DNA of 64,000 nt from Ectothiorhodospiraceae bacterium (GCA_024234875.1 JACKNM010000007.1:62001-126000), one strand, 5' to 3'. Shown: positions 35,393 to 43,203, numbered from the stretch's first letter. The notes: generated by a model from the letters alone, not told the origin. Translations and numbers: made by a program.

Positions 35393-36529
35393 ATGGTGGA
35401 TCGGGTCGACTGCGTGGTCATCGGAGCCGGGGTGGTCGGCCTCGCGGTGGCGCGTGCGCTGGCACTGCGCGGGCGTGAGGTGATCATCGTCGAGCGGGCC
35501 GAGGTCATCGGCTCCGAGGTGAGCTCGCGCAACTCCTGCGTCATCCACGCCGGTATCTACTACGCGCCGGGGAGCATCAAGGCGCGGGTCTGCGTGGCCG
35601 GCAAGCATGCCCTCTACGACTTCTGTGCCACCCACGGCGTCGACCACGCACGGGTGGGCAAGCTGATCGTCGCCACCGAGGAGACGCAGCTCGCCGCCCT
35701 CGACAAGCTACGCGCGCAAGCCGCGGCGAACGCTGTCGACGACCTGATCCGACTCGACCGGGCCGAGGCGCGCGCGCTCGAGCCGGAGGTCGAGTGCATC
35801 GGGGCGCTGCTATCGCCGTCCACCGGCATCATCGACGTCCACGAGTACATGCTGGCCCTGCAGGGCGACGCCGAGGCCCACGGGGCGGTGCTGGCGCTCG
35901 CGAGTCCCTGCCTCGGTGGCGAGATTCGCGACGACGGGATTCGCCTGGACATCGGAGGCGCCGAGCCGATGTCGTTGCTCTGCGACACCGTGGTGAACGC
36001 TGCGGCGCTCGGGGCGATGGACGTCGCCCGCGCCCTGCGTGGGCTCGACGAGCGTTGCATCCCGCCGCTCTACTACGCGAAGGGAAATTACTTCTACCTG
36101 ACCGGCCGCTCGCCCTTCAACCGCCTGGTCTACCCGATGCCCTCCGGTGCCTGGCTCGGGGTTCACGTGAGCCTCGACCTCGGTGGGCGTTGCCGATTCG
36201 GCCCCGATATCCACTGGGTGGAGACCCTCGACTACGACGTCGACCCGTCGCAGCTCGAGGCCTTCTACGGGTCCATTCGGCGCTACTACCCGGGCTTGCG
36301 CGACGGTGCCCTGATGCCGGATTACACCGGTATCCGACCCAAGCTCACCGCCAGCGGCGAGCCGGCCCGCGACTTCCTGATCCAGACCTCGGCGGAGCAC
36401 GGTGTCGACGGGCTGGTGAACCTGTTCGGGATCGAGTCCCCGGGGCTCACCTCCTCGCTGGCGATCGGCGAGGAGGTGGCAGACGTGCTCTGCGGCTCGG
36501 CCTCGGCACCGGCGGGGCGGTCCGCGTGA
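35393..36529 (+). CDS. FAD-dependent oxidoreductase, L-2-hydroxyglutarate oxidase-like
   Basis: The 378-residue product begins with a Rossmann FAD motif (DCVVIGAGVVGLAVARALALRG) and has the segment SEVSSRNSCVIHAGIYYAPGSIKA, the signature of the L-2-hydroxyglutarate dehydrogenase/oxidase (LhgO) branch of the DAO family, as well as KGNYFYL and the C-terminal GIESPGLTSSLAIG. These enzymes oxidise L-2-hydroxyglutarate to 2-oxoglutarate and pass electrons to quinone or oxygen. ATG 35393 gives the FAD motif the right distance from the N-terminus. The small downstream gene overlaps its stop. The substrate could be another 2-hydroxy acid. Confidence 0.85.
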   Translation: MVDRVDCVVIGAGVVGLAVARALALRGREVIIVERAEVIGSEVSSRNSCVIHAGIYYAPGSIKARVCVAGKHALYDFCATHGVDHARVGKLIVATEETQLAALDKLRAQAAANAVDDLIRLDRAEARALEPEVECIGALLSPSTGIIDVHEYMLALQGDAEAHGAVLALASPCLGGEIRDDGIRLDIGGAEPMSLLCDTVVNAAALGAMDVARALRGLDERCIPPLYYAKGNYFYLTGRSPFNRLVYPMPSGAWLGVHVSLDLGGRCRFGPDIHWVETLDYDVDPSQLEAFYGSIRRYYPGLRDGALMPDYTGIRPKLTASGEPARDFLIQTSAEHGVDGLVNLFGIESPGLTSSLAIGEEVADVLCGSASAPAGRSA

Positions 36530-36714
36530 GCTGGGTGCTGGTCGTGATCACCGTCTTCACCACCTCCTCCGGTGTGTCGACGGAGACCCGCTTCCACGAC
36601 TTCGCGACCAGCGCGGCCTGCGAGGCGGCAGCGGCAGGGATCAGCGCCGGGGTCGGGGGCATGAAGGGCACGATCGGCCGCGACGTCTTCACCGCCTGCT
36701 ATCCGAAGGGTTGA
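36526..36714 (+). CDS. Small hypothetical protein coupled to the FAD oxidoreductase
   Basis: GTG 36526 overlaps the stop of the preceding gene (GTGA) and opens 62 codons: a hydrophobic start (SWVLVVITVFTTSSG) followed by TRFHDFATSAACEAAAAGI and FTACYPKG. Two cysteines, at AAC and TAC, are placed as in small exported proteins of the type WVLVV...F.s..aC..A...v.......C. The first segment may be a signal peptide or a buried strand. I do not recognise a function; the overlap suggests that it is translated. Confidence 0.55.
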   Translation: MSWVLVVITVFTTSSGVSTETRFHDFATSAACEAAAAGISAGVGGMKGTIGRDVFTACYPKG

Positions 36715-36745
36715 GGGCCGCGGCGGGCCACACGCCGCGCGCGCC

Positions 36746-36773
36746 TTACAGATCGCTTACAGCTCCATTACAG
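36746..36773. promoter_or_regulatory. Three TTACAG direct repeats with 11-bp period (response-regulator-type site)
   Basis: TTACAG occurs at 36746-36751, 36757-36762 and 36768-36773, exactly 11 bp apart. Read on the other strand it is CTGTAA repeated once per helical turn, the arrangement bound by tandem OmpR/PhoB-family regulators. It lies 122-149 nt before the GacA-like gene and 32 nt after the previous stop codon, so it could control the GacA-like gene. Confidence 0.55.
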
Positions 36774-36894
36774 ATCGCTCTCATCGGCCTCCACCGCGTA
36801 GGCGAAGGGGTGCTCGCTGCCTAGACTCGGCCGTGTCGAGTCCGGGCCATGCGCCCGACGTCGACGCCACACAGGACCGAAGGAGACAAGGAAG

Positions 36895-37545
36895 ATGATC
36901 ACGATCGTGCTGGTCGAGCCCCACGAGCTGGTTCGGTGCGCCCTCAAGGCCCTGATCGACGCCACCGGTGACCTGCGGGTGGTCGGGGAGTGCGCGGAGG
37001 CCGAGGCGGCGGTCCTGCTCACGCGCGAGCTCCGTCCGCAGGTCGTCCTGCTGGGGGTCAACACCAGCGGCATCGGGCCGCTGGAGGCCACCCGCCGGCT
37101 GGGTCGGCTGAGTCCGCAACCGCGAGTCCTCGCCTTCGGCGGGCCATTGGAGGGTCCTTATCCCGGCTGCCTGCTCGAGGTGGGTGCGGCCGGATATCTC
37201 ACCAAGGAGAGCGACCCCGACGAGCTCGTCGGAGCCATTCGGCGCGTCCACCGGGGTGAGCCCTACGTGAGCGTCGGGGTGGCCCAACGGCTCGTGCTCG
37301 GCCGCCTCGACCCGACCCGGGCGCCGCTCGGGCGACTGACGCCGCGCGAGCTCGCGGTCATGGTCCTGGTGAGCCAGGGGCGCAATCGGAGCGAGATCTC
37401 CTCTGCCCTCTGCGTCAGCCCGAAGACGGTGAGCACCTACCGGACCCGTGTGCTTCGCAAGCTCGGGGCGACCTCGGACGTCGAGCTCACCCATCTGTCC
37501 CTGCGCCACGGCCTGATCGAGAGCGCGACGCTCGAAGCCTCGTGA
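36895..37545 (+). CDS. UvrY/GacA-like LuxR-family regulator with degenerate receiver
   Basis: The 216-residue protein aligns end to end with UvrY/GacA: an N-terminal receiver with HELVR (10-14), GIGPLEATRRL (59-69) and GAAGYLTKE, then a LuxR-type HTH (LTPRELAVMVLVSQG, ISSALCVSPKTVSTYRTRV, DVELTHLSLRHGLIES). The phosphorylation site is lost: the position of Asp54 is Gly (VVLLGVN), and the acidic pair Asp8-Asp9 is Glu8-Pro9. The switch Thr in LTVH is also absent (LAFGG); only the Lys of LTKE remains. It therefore probably cannot be phosphorylated by a GacS/BarA kinase in the usual way. It lies just upstream of uvrC, as in E. coli, so it is the locus orthologue and not a distant paralogue. Confidence 0.9.
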   Translation: MITIVLVEPHELVRCALKALIDATGDLRVVGECAEAEAAVLLTRELRPQVVLLGVNTSGIGPLEATRRLGRLSPQPRVLAFGGPLEGPYPGCLLEVGAAGYLTKESDPDELVGAIRRVHRGEPYVSVGVAQRLVLGRLDPTRAPLGRLTPRELAVMVLVSQGRNRSEISSALCVSPKTVSTYRTRVLRKLGATSDVELTHLSLRHGLIESATLEAS

Positions 37546-37713
37546 GTTCATGGGGTTACGCCGGCTTTCCGAGGTGGCGGCGCGCATCTGGGAGCGGTGC
37601 CTCGCCGCCGCTCCCACAACCCCGCAGCGGCCATTCCGGGTCGGCCGCGCGGACTACGCGCCCGCGGAGGCATCTGGTATCGTCGCCGCACACACGACTC
37701 GCCATTCGCATCC

Positions 37714-39558
37714 GTGGAATCCGATCGACCTTCTTTCGACGCCGACCGGTTCCTCGCGACGCTGACCCACGCCCCGGGTGTCTACCGCATGCTCGACGAG
37801 CGCGGGCGGGTGCTGTACGTCGGCAAGGCGAGGGATCTGCGCCGCCGCGTCTCCAGCTATTTCCGCGCGGCCGAGCAGCTCGCGCCGAAGACGCGCGCGC
37901 TGATGTCGCACACCAGGAGCGTCGAGGTCACCGCGACCCACACCGAGACCGAGGCGCTGCTGCTCGAGAACAACCTGATCAAGGAGTACCGGCCGCGTTA
38001 CAACGTCCTGTTGCGCGACGACAAGAGCTTTCCGTACATCCACGTCTCGACCGACCAGGCGTTTCCGCGCTTCGCCTTCCATCGCGGGCCGCGCAATGCC
38101 GCCGGGCGCTACTTCGGCCCGTTCGCGAGCGCCGGCGCCACCCGCGAGACGCTCAACCTGTTGCAGAAGCTGTTCCAGGTGCGCCAGTGCGAGGACAGCT
38201 ACTTCCGCAATCGCTCGCGGCCGTGCCTTCAGCATCAGATCCAGCGCTGCGCGGCACCGTGCGTGGGTCTGGTCGGGCCCGAGGCCTACGCCGACGACGT
38301 CCGCCACGCGACGATGTTCCTCGAGGGCAAGAGCGACGAGATGATCGCGGAGCTCGCCGGGCGCATGGAGACCGCGGCCGGTCGCCTGGACTACGAGGCG
38401 GCGGCACGGTACCGCGACCAGATCAACAGCCTGCGGCGGGTCCAGGCACGCCAGTACGTGAGCGGCGCACGCGGCGACATCGACATCGTGGCCGCGCTGG
38501 CGCGCGACGGCCTGGCGCTGGTCCAGCTCATGATGATCCGGGCCGGCCAGAGTCTCGGCAGTCGCACCATCCTCGCGCGACACGCGGCCGCGGCCGAGGC
38601 GCCGGAGGTGTTGCGCGCGTTCGTGCTCCAGCACTACCTCGCGGCCGCCCGCGAGGGCACGCTACCGGACGAGATCCTGGTCAGCGAGCCGCTCGACGAC
38701 CTCGAGTTGCTGCAGTCGGTGCTCGTCGAGCAGTCCGGCCGCAAGGTCGAGCTGCGTCATCGTGTGCGCGGCGACCGTGCGCGTTGGCTCCAGATCACCA
38801 GCGAGAACGCCGACCTCGCCATCGCCCAGCGCCTCGCCGACCGCAGCAACCTCCGCGCCCGCTTCGAGGCCCTGCAGGACGCGCTCGGGTTGGCTGAGGC
38901 GCCGGCGCGAATCGAGTGCTTCGACGTCAGCCACACCGGCGGCGAGGCGACGGTCGCGTCGTGCGTGGTGTTCGAGGCCGACGGTCCGGTCAAGTCGGAC
39001 TATCGGCGCTTCAACATCCGCGACGTCGAGCCCGGTGACGATTACGCGGCGATGCACCAGGCGCTGACCCGGCGCTACACCCGGGTGCGCCGGGAGGAGG
39101 GTCGACTGCCGGACCTGTTGCTCGTCGACGGTGGGCGAGGGCAGCTCGGTCAGGCGCGCGAGGTGCTGGCGGAGCTCGGTCTCGGCGACCTGATGGTGGT
39201 CGGAGTCGCCAAGGGGACGACACGCAAGCCGGGACTGGAAACGCTGTTTCGGCTCGACGATCCGACCCCGGTGGTGCTCGACCCCAGCTCGCCGGCCCTG
39301 CATCTGATTCAACAGGTGCGCGACGAGGCGCACCGATTCGCGATCACCGGACACCGCGCCCGGCGTGCCCGCGCCCGCAAGGGCTCGGTCCTCGAGCACG
39401 TCCCGGGGGTCGGCTCCAAGCGCCGCCAACGGCTGCTCACCGCCTTCGGCGGCCTGCAAGGTGTGTCACGTGCCGGCGTCGAGGACCTCGCGCGCGTCGA
39501 CGGCATCAGCAAGACTCTCGCCCAGGCCATCTACGACGCATTTCGGGACGCATCGTGA
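37714..39558 (+). CDS. uvrC: UvrABC excinuclease subunit C
   Basis: The 614-residue product has the N-terminal GIY-YIG nuclease domain (GVYRMLDERGRVLYVGKARDLRRRV), a UvrBC-binding UVR region with DYEAAARYRDQINSL (about 220-240), the RNase H-like second nuclease (IECFDVSHTGGEATVASCVVF, LLLVDGGRGQLGQA), and C-terminal helix-hairpin-helix motifs (LEHVPGVGSKRRQRLL, ARVDGISKTLAQAIYDAF). It makes both incisions in nucleotide excision repair. GTG 37714 gives the standard length near 610; the frame extends further upstream without homology. pgsA starts within its stop codon, as part of a conserved gammaproteobacterial order. Confidence 0.95.
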   Translation: MESDRPSFDADRFLATLTHAPGVYRMLDERGRVLYVGKARDLRRRVSSYFRAAEQLAPKTRALMSHTRSVEVTATHTETEALLLENNLIKEYRPRYNVLLRDDKSFPYIHVSTDQAFPRFAFHRGPRNAAGRYFGPFASAGATRETLNLLQKLFQVRQCEDSYFRNRSRPCLQHQIQRCAAPCVGLVGPEAYADDVRHATMFLEGKSDEMIAELAGRMETAAGRLDYEAAARYRDQINSLRRVQARQYVSGARGDIDIVAALARDGLALVQLMMIRAGQSLGSRTILARHAAAAEAPEVLRAFVLQHYLAAAREGTLPDEILVSEPLDDLELLQSVLVEQSGRKVELRHRVRGDRARWLQITSENADLAIAQRLADRSNLRARFEALQDALGLAEAPARIECFDVSHTGGEATVASCVVFEADGPVKSDYRRFNIRDVEPGDDYAAMHQALTRRYTRVRREEGRLPDLLLVDGGRGQLGQAREVLAELGLGDLMVVGVAKGTTRKPGLETLFRLDDPTPVVLDPSSPALHLIQQVRDEAHRFAITGHRARRARARKGSVLEHVPGVGSKRRQRLLTAFGGLQGVSRAGVEDLARVDGISKTLAQAIYDAFRDAS

Positions 39559-40124
39559 ATCTGCCGAACACATTGACCCTCGCGCGCATCTGCCTGGTGC
39601 CGGTACTGATTACGGTCCACTACCTGCCGTATCCCTGGGCGGGCGCCGCGGCTGCCACCATCTTCGTGGTCGCCGCGCTCACCGACTGGCTCGACGGCTG
39701 GCTCGCCCGGCGGCTCGATCAGACCTCGCGATTCGGCGCCTTCCTCGACCCGGTGGCCGACAAGATCATGGTCGCCGCTGCCCTGGTGCTGCTGGTGCAG
39801 GCCGATCCGCGCGCGGCCCTGGCGTTGCCGGCGGTCATCATCATCGGCCGGGAGATTGCAGTCTCCGCGCTCCGTGAGCTGATGGCGGAGCTCGGTCAGC
39901 GCGCCAAGGTCGCGGTGGCGACCGTCGGCAAGGTCAAGACCGCGGCGCAGATGACGGCGATCGCCCTCATGCTCTATCACGACCCGATCGCCGGGCTTCC
40001 GGTCTACCGCGCCGGGTTCCTGCTGCTGCAGGTCGCGGCGGTGTTGACCTTGTGGTCGATGCTGGTCTACCTCCGTGCGGCGTGGCCGCTGATCGGTCCG
40101 CGGGCCAGTCGCGACTCGCTCTGA
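39555..40124 (+). CDS. pgsA: CDP-diacylglycerol-glycerol-3-phosphate 3-phosphatidyltransferase
   Basis: The 189-residue membrane protein begins NLPNTLTLARICLVPVLI and has the CDP-alcohol signature as DWLDGWLARRLDQTSRFGAFLDPVADK (about 43-69). Its synthesis of phosphatidylglycerol phosphate is the committed step to phosphatidylglycerol and cardiolipin. It starts at GTG 39555, overlapping uvrC by 4 nt, and is followed by the tRNA operon, the same order as uvrC-pgsA-glyW-cysT-leuZ in E. coli. The position makes the specific assignment secure relative to the other family member at 23066. Confidence 0.93.
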   Translation: MNLPNTLTLARICLVPVLITVHYLPYPWAGAAAATIFVVAALTDWLDGWLARRLDQTSRFGAFLDPVADKIMVAAALVLLVQADPRAALALPAVIIIGREIAVSALRELMAELGQRAKVAVATVGKVKTAAQMTAIALMLYHDPIAGLPVYRAGFLLLQVAAVLTLWSMLVYLRAAWPLIGPRASRDSL

Positions 40125-40188
40125 TTGCCTGCCGACGAGGGGTCGGCCGGTGGGCGAGGTTCCCCGCGACGTGTCGACCCTCACCCCC

Positions 40189-40216
40189 TTGACAGCGACC
40201 GGCGCCGCGCTAGACT
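40189..40216 (+). promoter_or_regulatory. Promoter of the Gly-Cys-Leu tRNA operon
   Basis: A consensus TTGACA (40189-40194) and TAGACT (40211-40216) are separated by 16 bp. The predicted transcription start is close to 40223, a few nt before the tRNA-Gly gene at 40229. The tRNAs therefore do not depend on pgsA transcription. A second -10-like CATAAT (40537-40542), 13 nt before tRNA-Leu, lacks a good -35. Confidence 0.7.
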
Positions 40217-40228
40217 TCTCCGTCTCGA

Positions 40229-40304
<76 letters not shown>

Positions 40305-40353
40305 ATTTCTCTCTCTTCCCAGGCCGGACCGGCTCCAGTGGTCCAGCATCCCA

Positions 40354-40427
40354 GGCTGAGTGGCAGAGTGGTCATGCAGCGGCCTGCAAAGCCGTGTACG
40401 CCGGTTCGATTCCGACCTCAGCCTCCA
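40354..40427 (+). tRNA. tRNA-Cys(GCA)
   Basis: The 74-nt gene has acceptor GGCTGAG/CTCAGCC, anticodon loop CTGCAAA with GCA, and encoded CCA. It corresponds to E. coli cysT and lies 49 nt after tRNA-Gly. Confidence 0.97.
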
Positions 40428-40555
40428 ACGCGCGTCCATCCGCCTCCGGTCGCCTGACCGAGGCGGGTGTCGGTCGCGCGACGCCCGTCAGTCGCCCCGA
40501 GTCCCGCCGTCTCGCGGCCAGACCGTCGGTGCATGGCATAATCGCGCGGGCACCC

Positions 40556-40891
40556 GCCCGGGTGGCGAAACTGGTAGACGCAGCAGACTCGACAGGGTCC
40601 CCCGCGGGGAAACCCGTGGGCGCAAAAGGGGTCAAATTCGGGGAACCCTTCCAGCGCGGCCGGGTGGTCGTGCTGATGGCAATCCCGAGCTAAGCCCGGC
40701 AGGCGCCGGGAAAGTGTAGAGACTAGACGGCCCCTGCCTACGTCCGGGTCCACGATTCGGATACGGCAAAGGGATAGTCCAGACCACGCGGCCCACGGCC
40801 CGCCCGGGTCGTGGCAGAAGCGAAAGCTTCGGTGGTACGTAAAATCTGCTGGCCTTCGGCCGTGCCGGTTCGATTCCGGCCCCGGGCACCA
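40556..40891 (+). tRNA. tRNA-Leu(UAA), interrupted by a group I intron
   Basis: The exons are 40556-40589 and 40840-40891 (34 + 52 nt, CCA encoded). Joined, they form a normal class II tRNA: acceptor GCCCGGG/CCCGGGC, anticodon stem GCAGA/TCTGC, loop CT-TAA-AA, a long variable arm (TGGCCTTCGGCCG) and T-loop TTCGATT. The break lies between U33 and U34 in the anticodon loop. The anticodon UAA matches leuZ at this syntenic position in E. coli. Joining one base further along would give CAA, but then the intron would not end in G. Confidence 0.9.
40590..40839 (+). ncRNA. Self-splicing group I intron in tRNA-Leu
   Basis: This 250-nt element has every core segment of a small group I (IC3-like) intron. 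P1 forms between exon GACT (40586-40589) and GGTC (40596-40599), with the conserved U-G wobble at the 5' splice site. The P element AAATTCGGGGAA is at 40634-40645, Q AATCCCGAGC at 40681-40690, R GTAGAGACTAGACGG at about 40716-40730, S GGATAGTCC at 40772-40780. The terminal omega-G is at 40839. It encodes no homing endonuclease. tRNA-Leu group I introns are classic in cyanobacteria and plastids and rare in gammaproteobacteria. Confidence 0.9.
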
Positions 40892-40954
40892 ACGGGCAGA
40901 AGGGTCGGAGGGACTCGTGGAGCACACGCTCGACCAACTCGGCACGGACGCCGC

Positions 40955-41326
40955 ATGAAGCCGCGTACCGGCCAGTGGTGGATGCTGCCGGAGACACCCG
41001 ATTCCGATCTCCCGCGGGTCGAGCTCATCGGCGGCCACACCGTCTTGGTGGGGCCGATGACGGAGGAGGGCGATCCGATCGCCATCGGTGGCCGCTGTAT
41101 CGACTGTGGAGGCGGCGTCGACCGCGTGGTGAGCTCACCCGACCCGACCGGCGCCCACGCCCTGCGTTGTCGATGCGGTGCGCCGCTGGACCTCGCCCCA
41201 CCGGACGCGGAACCCGCCGCGGGACTGGGTTTCCGCCGGCTGCCAGTCGTCATCGTCGACGCGGACGCCTTCGTGCTGCTTCCGGACGAGCCGCACGGGG
41301 CCGATGTCGCGCCCGCAACCCAATGA
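40955..41326 (+). CDS. Hypothetical protein with CxxC/CxC zinc-ribbon-like motif
   Basis: ATG 40955 opens 123 codons. The middle carries RCIDCGGGVDRVV followed 18 residues later by ALRCRCGAPLDL, a C-x2-C...C-x-C arrangement that could hold a zinc ion. The N-terminus (GQWWMLPETPDSDLPRVELIGGHTVLVGP) and C-terminus are unfamiliar. It lies just after the tRNA operon and ends 20 nt before the aspartate dehydrogenase gene, with codon usage like its neighbours. There is no clear ribosome-binding site, and the frame extends upstream into tRNA-Leu exon 2, so the start is uncertain. Function unknown. Confidence 0.5.
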   Translation: MKPRTGQWWMLPETPDSDLPRVELIGGHTVLVGPMTEEGDPIAIGGRCIDCGGGVDRVVSSPDPTGAHALRCRCGAPLDLAPPDAEPAAGLGFRRLPVVIVDADAFVLLPDEPHGADVAPATQ

Positions 41327-41346
41327 ACCACTGTCGGAGTGCATGA

Positions 41347-42171
41347 ATGACCGAAGCTCGTGGTCGAACCCAGCGTGTCGCCATTGGATCACTCGGAACC
41401 GTCGGACTGGTGGTGGCGCGCCAGCTCGACCGTGGCATCGAAGGTCTCAGCCTGTCGGCCGTCTCCGCGCGCGACGCAGATGCCGCGCGCGCGCGGATGG
41501 CCGGCTTCGGAACGATTCCCCCGGTGCTGCCGCTCGGTGAGTTGGCGGAACACGCCGAGGTGGTCGTCGAGTGCGCGCCGGCCGCAGTCTTTGCCGAGCT
41601 CGTCGGTCCGGTGGTGGACGCCGGAAAGACGGCGATCGTCATCAGCGTGGGCGCCTTGCTGTCGAATTGGGATCTGGTCGAGCGCGCGCGCAAGAGCGGC
41701 GGTCGGATCATCGTCCCGAGTGGTGCCATCCTCGGCCTGGACGCCCTGCGAGCAGCGGCCGAGGGTGGGATCCGTGAGGTTCGGATGGTCACCCGCAAGC
41801 CGCCCGGGGGCCTGGCGGGCGCGCCGCACCTGGTACGGAACGGCATCTCGGTCGACGGCCTGACGGCGCCGTTGAAGGTCTTCGAGGGCACGGCGCGCGA
41901 GGGCGCGATCGGCTTTCCGGCCAACGTCAACGTCGCCGCCGCAGTGGCGCTCGCAGGCGTCGGGCCGGACGCGACCATGCTCGAGGTGTGGGCCGATCCG
42001 GGTGTCGACCGAAACGTCCACCGCATCAAGGTCGACGCGCAGACCGCGCGCTTCGAGATGCAGATCGAGAACGTGCCGTCCGCCGAGAATCCCAAGACCG
42101 GACGCATCGTGGCCGACAGCGTGGTGGCGACGCTACGGCGGCTGGTGGCACCTCTGGTCGTCGGTACCTGA
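41347..42171 (+). CDS. nadX: L-aspartate dehydrogenase (NadX-like)
   Basis: The 274-residue product has an N-terminal Rossmann fold (RVAIGSLGTVGLVVARQLDRG), VVVECAPAAVFAEL, SVGALLS, IIVPSGAILGLDAL, TRKPPGGLAGAPHL, GFPANVNVAAAVALAG, and DRNVHRIKV with the catalytic His. This is the domain order of NadX-type aspartate dehydrogenase, which oxidises aspartate to iminoaspartate with NAD(P) for NAD synthesis or makes aspartate in the reverse direction. No nadA or nadC is adjacent, so the physiological role is open. A 10-bp perfect hairpin follows the stop codon. Confidence 0.88.
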   Translation: MTEARGRTQRVAIGSLGTVGLVVARQLDRGIEGLSLSAVSARDADAARARMAGFGTIPPVLPLGELAEHAEVVVECAPAAVFAELVGPVVDAGKTAIVISVGALLSNWDLVERARKSGGRIIVPSGAILGLDALRAAAEGGIREVRMVTRKPPGGLAGAPHLVRNGISVDGLTAPLKVFEGTAREGAIGFPANVNVAAAVALAGVGPDATMLEVWADPGVDRNVHRIKVDAQTARFEMQIENVPSAENPKTGRIVADSVVATLRRLVAPLVVGT

Positions 42172-42183
42172 GCGACCGAGCCA

Positions 42184-42224
42184 CGTCGTCCCGTCGGTAC
42201 GACCGTGGTGCCGGCGGGACGACG
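42184..42224 (+). terminator. Hairpin after nadX, probable transcription end
   Basis: CGTCGTCCCG (42184-42193) pairs perfectly with CGGGACGACG (42215-42224) across a 21-nt loop, 12 nt after the nadX stop. There is no T-tract, so it is a weak or Rho-assisted terminator at best. Confidence 0.45.
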
Positions 42225-42312
42225 AGCATCACCACGAGGCGCGAAGAGCCTGCCGTCACTCGAGTGGCGGTGGACGGGGCGTCGTCCGCGCAAGCCTCAT
42301 TCGAATGCGTGG

Positions 42313-42340
42313 AATTGACATAATATACATTCTACGCATA
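42313..42340 (-). other. dif: dif site (XerCD recombination site, replication terminus)
   Basis: On the minus strand the 28 bp consist of a XerC arm TATGCGTAGAA, a central region TGTATA and a XerD arm TTATGTCAATT. Compared with E. coli dif, the central hexamer is identical, the XerD arm matches at 9 of 11 positions and the XerC arm at 7 of 11. It lies in a non-coding, locally AT-rich island in a GC-rich region. Genes to its left are mostly on the plus strand and to its right mostly on the minus strand, as expected at the terminus. XerC/XerD resolve chromosome dimers here. The rest of the 240-nt gap 42172-42411 holds no gene. Confidence 0.85.
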
Positions 42341-42411
42341 TCAAATCGGTCGGCCGGAGGGGCGGCGATGCTCCTCCTCCGGCGCTCGCGGACCCTCGCC
42401 GTGGCGGGCGC

Positions 42412-43203
42412 TCAGGGTTTGTGCGCGGGCCCGCCCGCGGTGGCGTCCAGGGAATCGTGGAGCGCGACGAAGGCCTGGCTGAGTCGGTGCCCTGGCTCCA
42501 GGAACACGAGTGGGCGGGCCAGCTCGTGCGACTCGCGGATCTTGATGGATGGCGGCAGATATGGCGCGAGCACCGGCAATCCGTCGTCGGCGAGCGCACG
42601 CACGATCCGCTGTGGCAGTCGGGCTCTCGCCTGGTACTGGTTGACCACGATTCCCTCGACCTGGAGGTGCTCGTTCAGGTCGTCGCGGATCTCGCGCACA
42701 CTGTCGAGCAACCCGTAGAGCGCACGCCGCGAGAAATCGTCGCAGTCGAACGGAATCAGGCACCGGTCGGCCGCGATGAGCGCGGAGCGGGTGAAGAAGC
42801 CGAGCGCCGGCGGCGTGTCGAGATAGATCTCGTCGTAGCCCTCGAGTGTGTCGAGGGCCTCGCGGAGCTTGAACATCTTGTAGCGGGCCTCGAGCTTGCT
42901 CTGCAGCTCGCCCATCTCCGGACCGGCTGGCAGCACGCCGAGCCCGGGATACGGGGTGGCGCGCACGTGCTCCTCGAGGGGGCGCGGATCGCGACTCAGC
43001 GAGAGCGTGTCGGCGAAGAAGTCGGCCAGGGTCAGTCCCGGGTCGTCCGCTGCCGGTCCGAGAAGGTAGTGGGAGCTATTGGCCTGTGCGTCGAGGTCGA
43101 CGACCAGGGCGCGTTTCCCGCGCCAGGCGGCGACGGCAGCGAGATTGCAGGCGATTGTGGACTTGCCGACACCGCCTTTTTGATTGAACACCGCGCGGCG
43201 CAT
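42412..43203 (-). CDS. ParA-family (MinD/ParA) partitioning ATPase
   Basis: The 263-residue product starts MRRAVFNQKGGVGKSTIACNLA, a deviant Walker A motif (KGGVGKST, residues 9-16), and continues with VVDLDAQANSSHYL (Walker A' region) and EIYLDTPPALGF (Walker B-like). There is no DNA-binding N-terminal extension, as in orphan chromosomal ParA-like proteins. Such ATPases position cargoes along the nucleoid or membrane. No parB partner is adjacent; the gene stands alone 72 bp beyond dif. A hairpin in its leader overlaps the Shine-Dalgarno sequence. The cargo is unknown. Confidence 0.9.
   Translation of the reverse strand: MRRAVFNQKGGVGKSTIACNLAAVAAWRGKRALVVDLDAQANSSHYLLGPAADDPGLTLADFFADTLSLSRDPRPLEEHVRATPYPGLGVLPAGPEMGELQSKLEARYKMFKLREALDTLEGYDEIYLDTPPALGFFTRSALIAADRCLIPFDCDDFSRRALYGLLDSVREIRDDLNEHLQVEGIVVNQYQARARLPQRIVRALADDGLPVLAPYLPPSIKIRESHELARPLVFLEPGHRLSQAFVALHDSLDATAGGPAHKP

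Noticed and set aside
40556..40891. tRNA-Leu with anticodon CAA (splice one base later)
   Set aside because: That junction would make the intron end in T instead of the conserved G and move the splice site off the U-G wobble; the syntenic E. coli gene is UAA.
42315..42345. A plus-strand sigma70 promoter (TTGACA with an AT-rich -10 region)
   Set aside because: The same bases form the XerD arm and centre of dif, and no plus-strand gene follows; the -10 match is poor.
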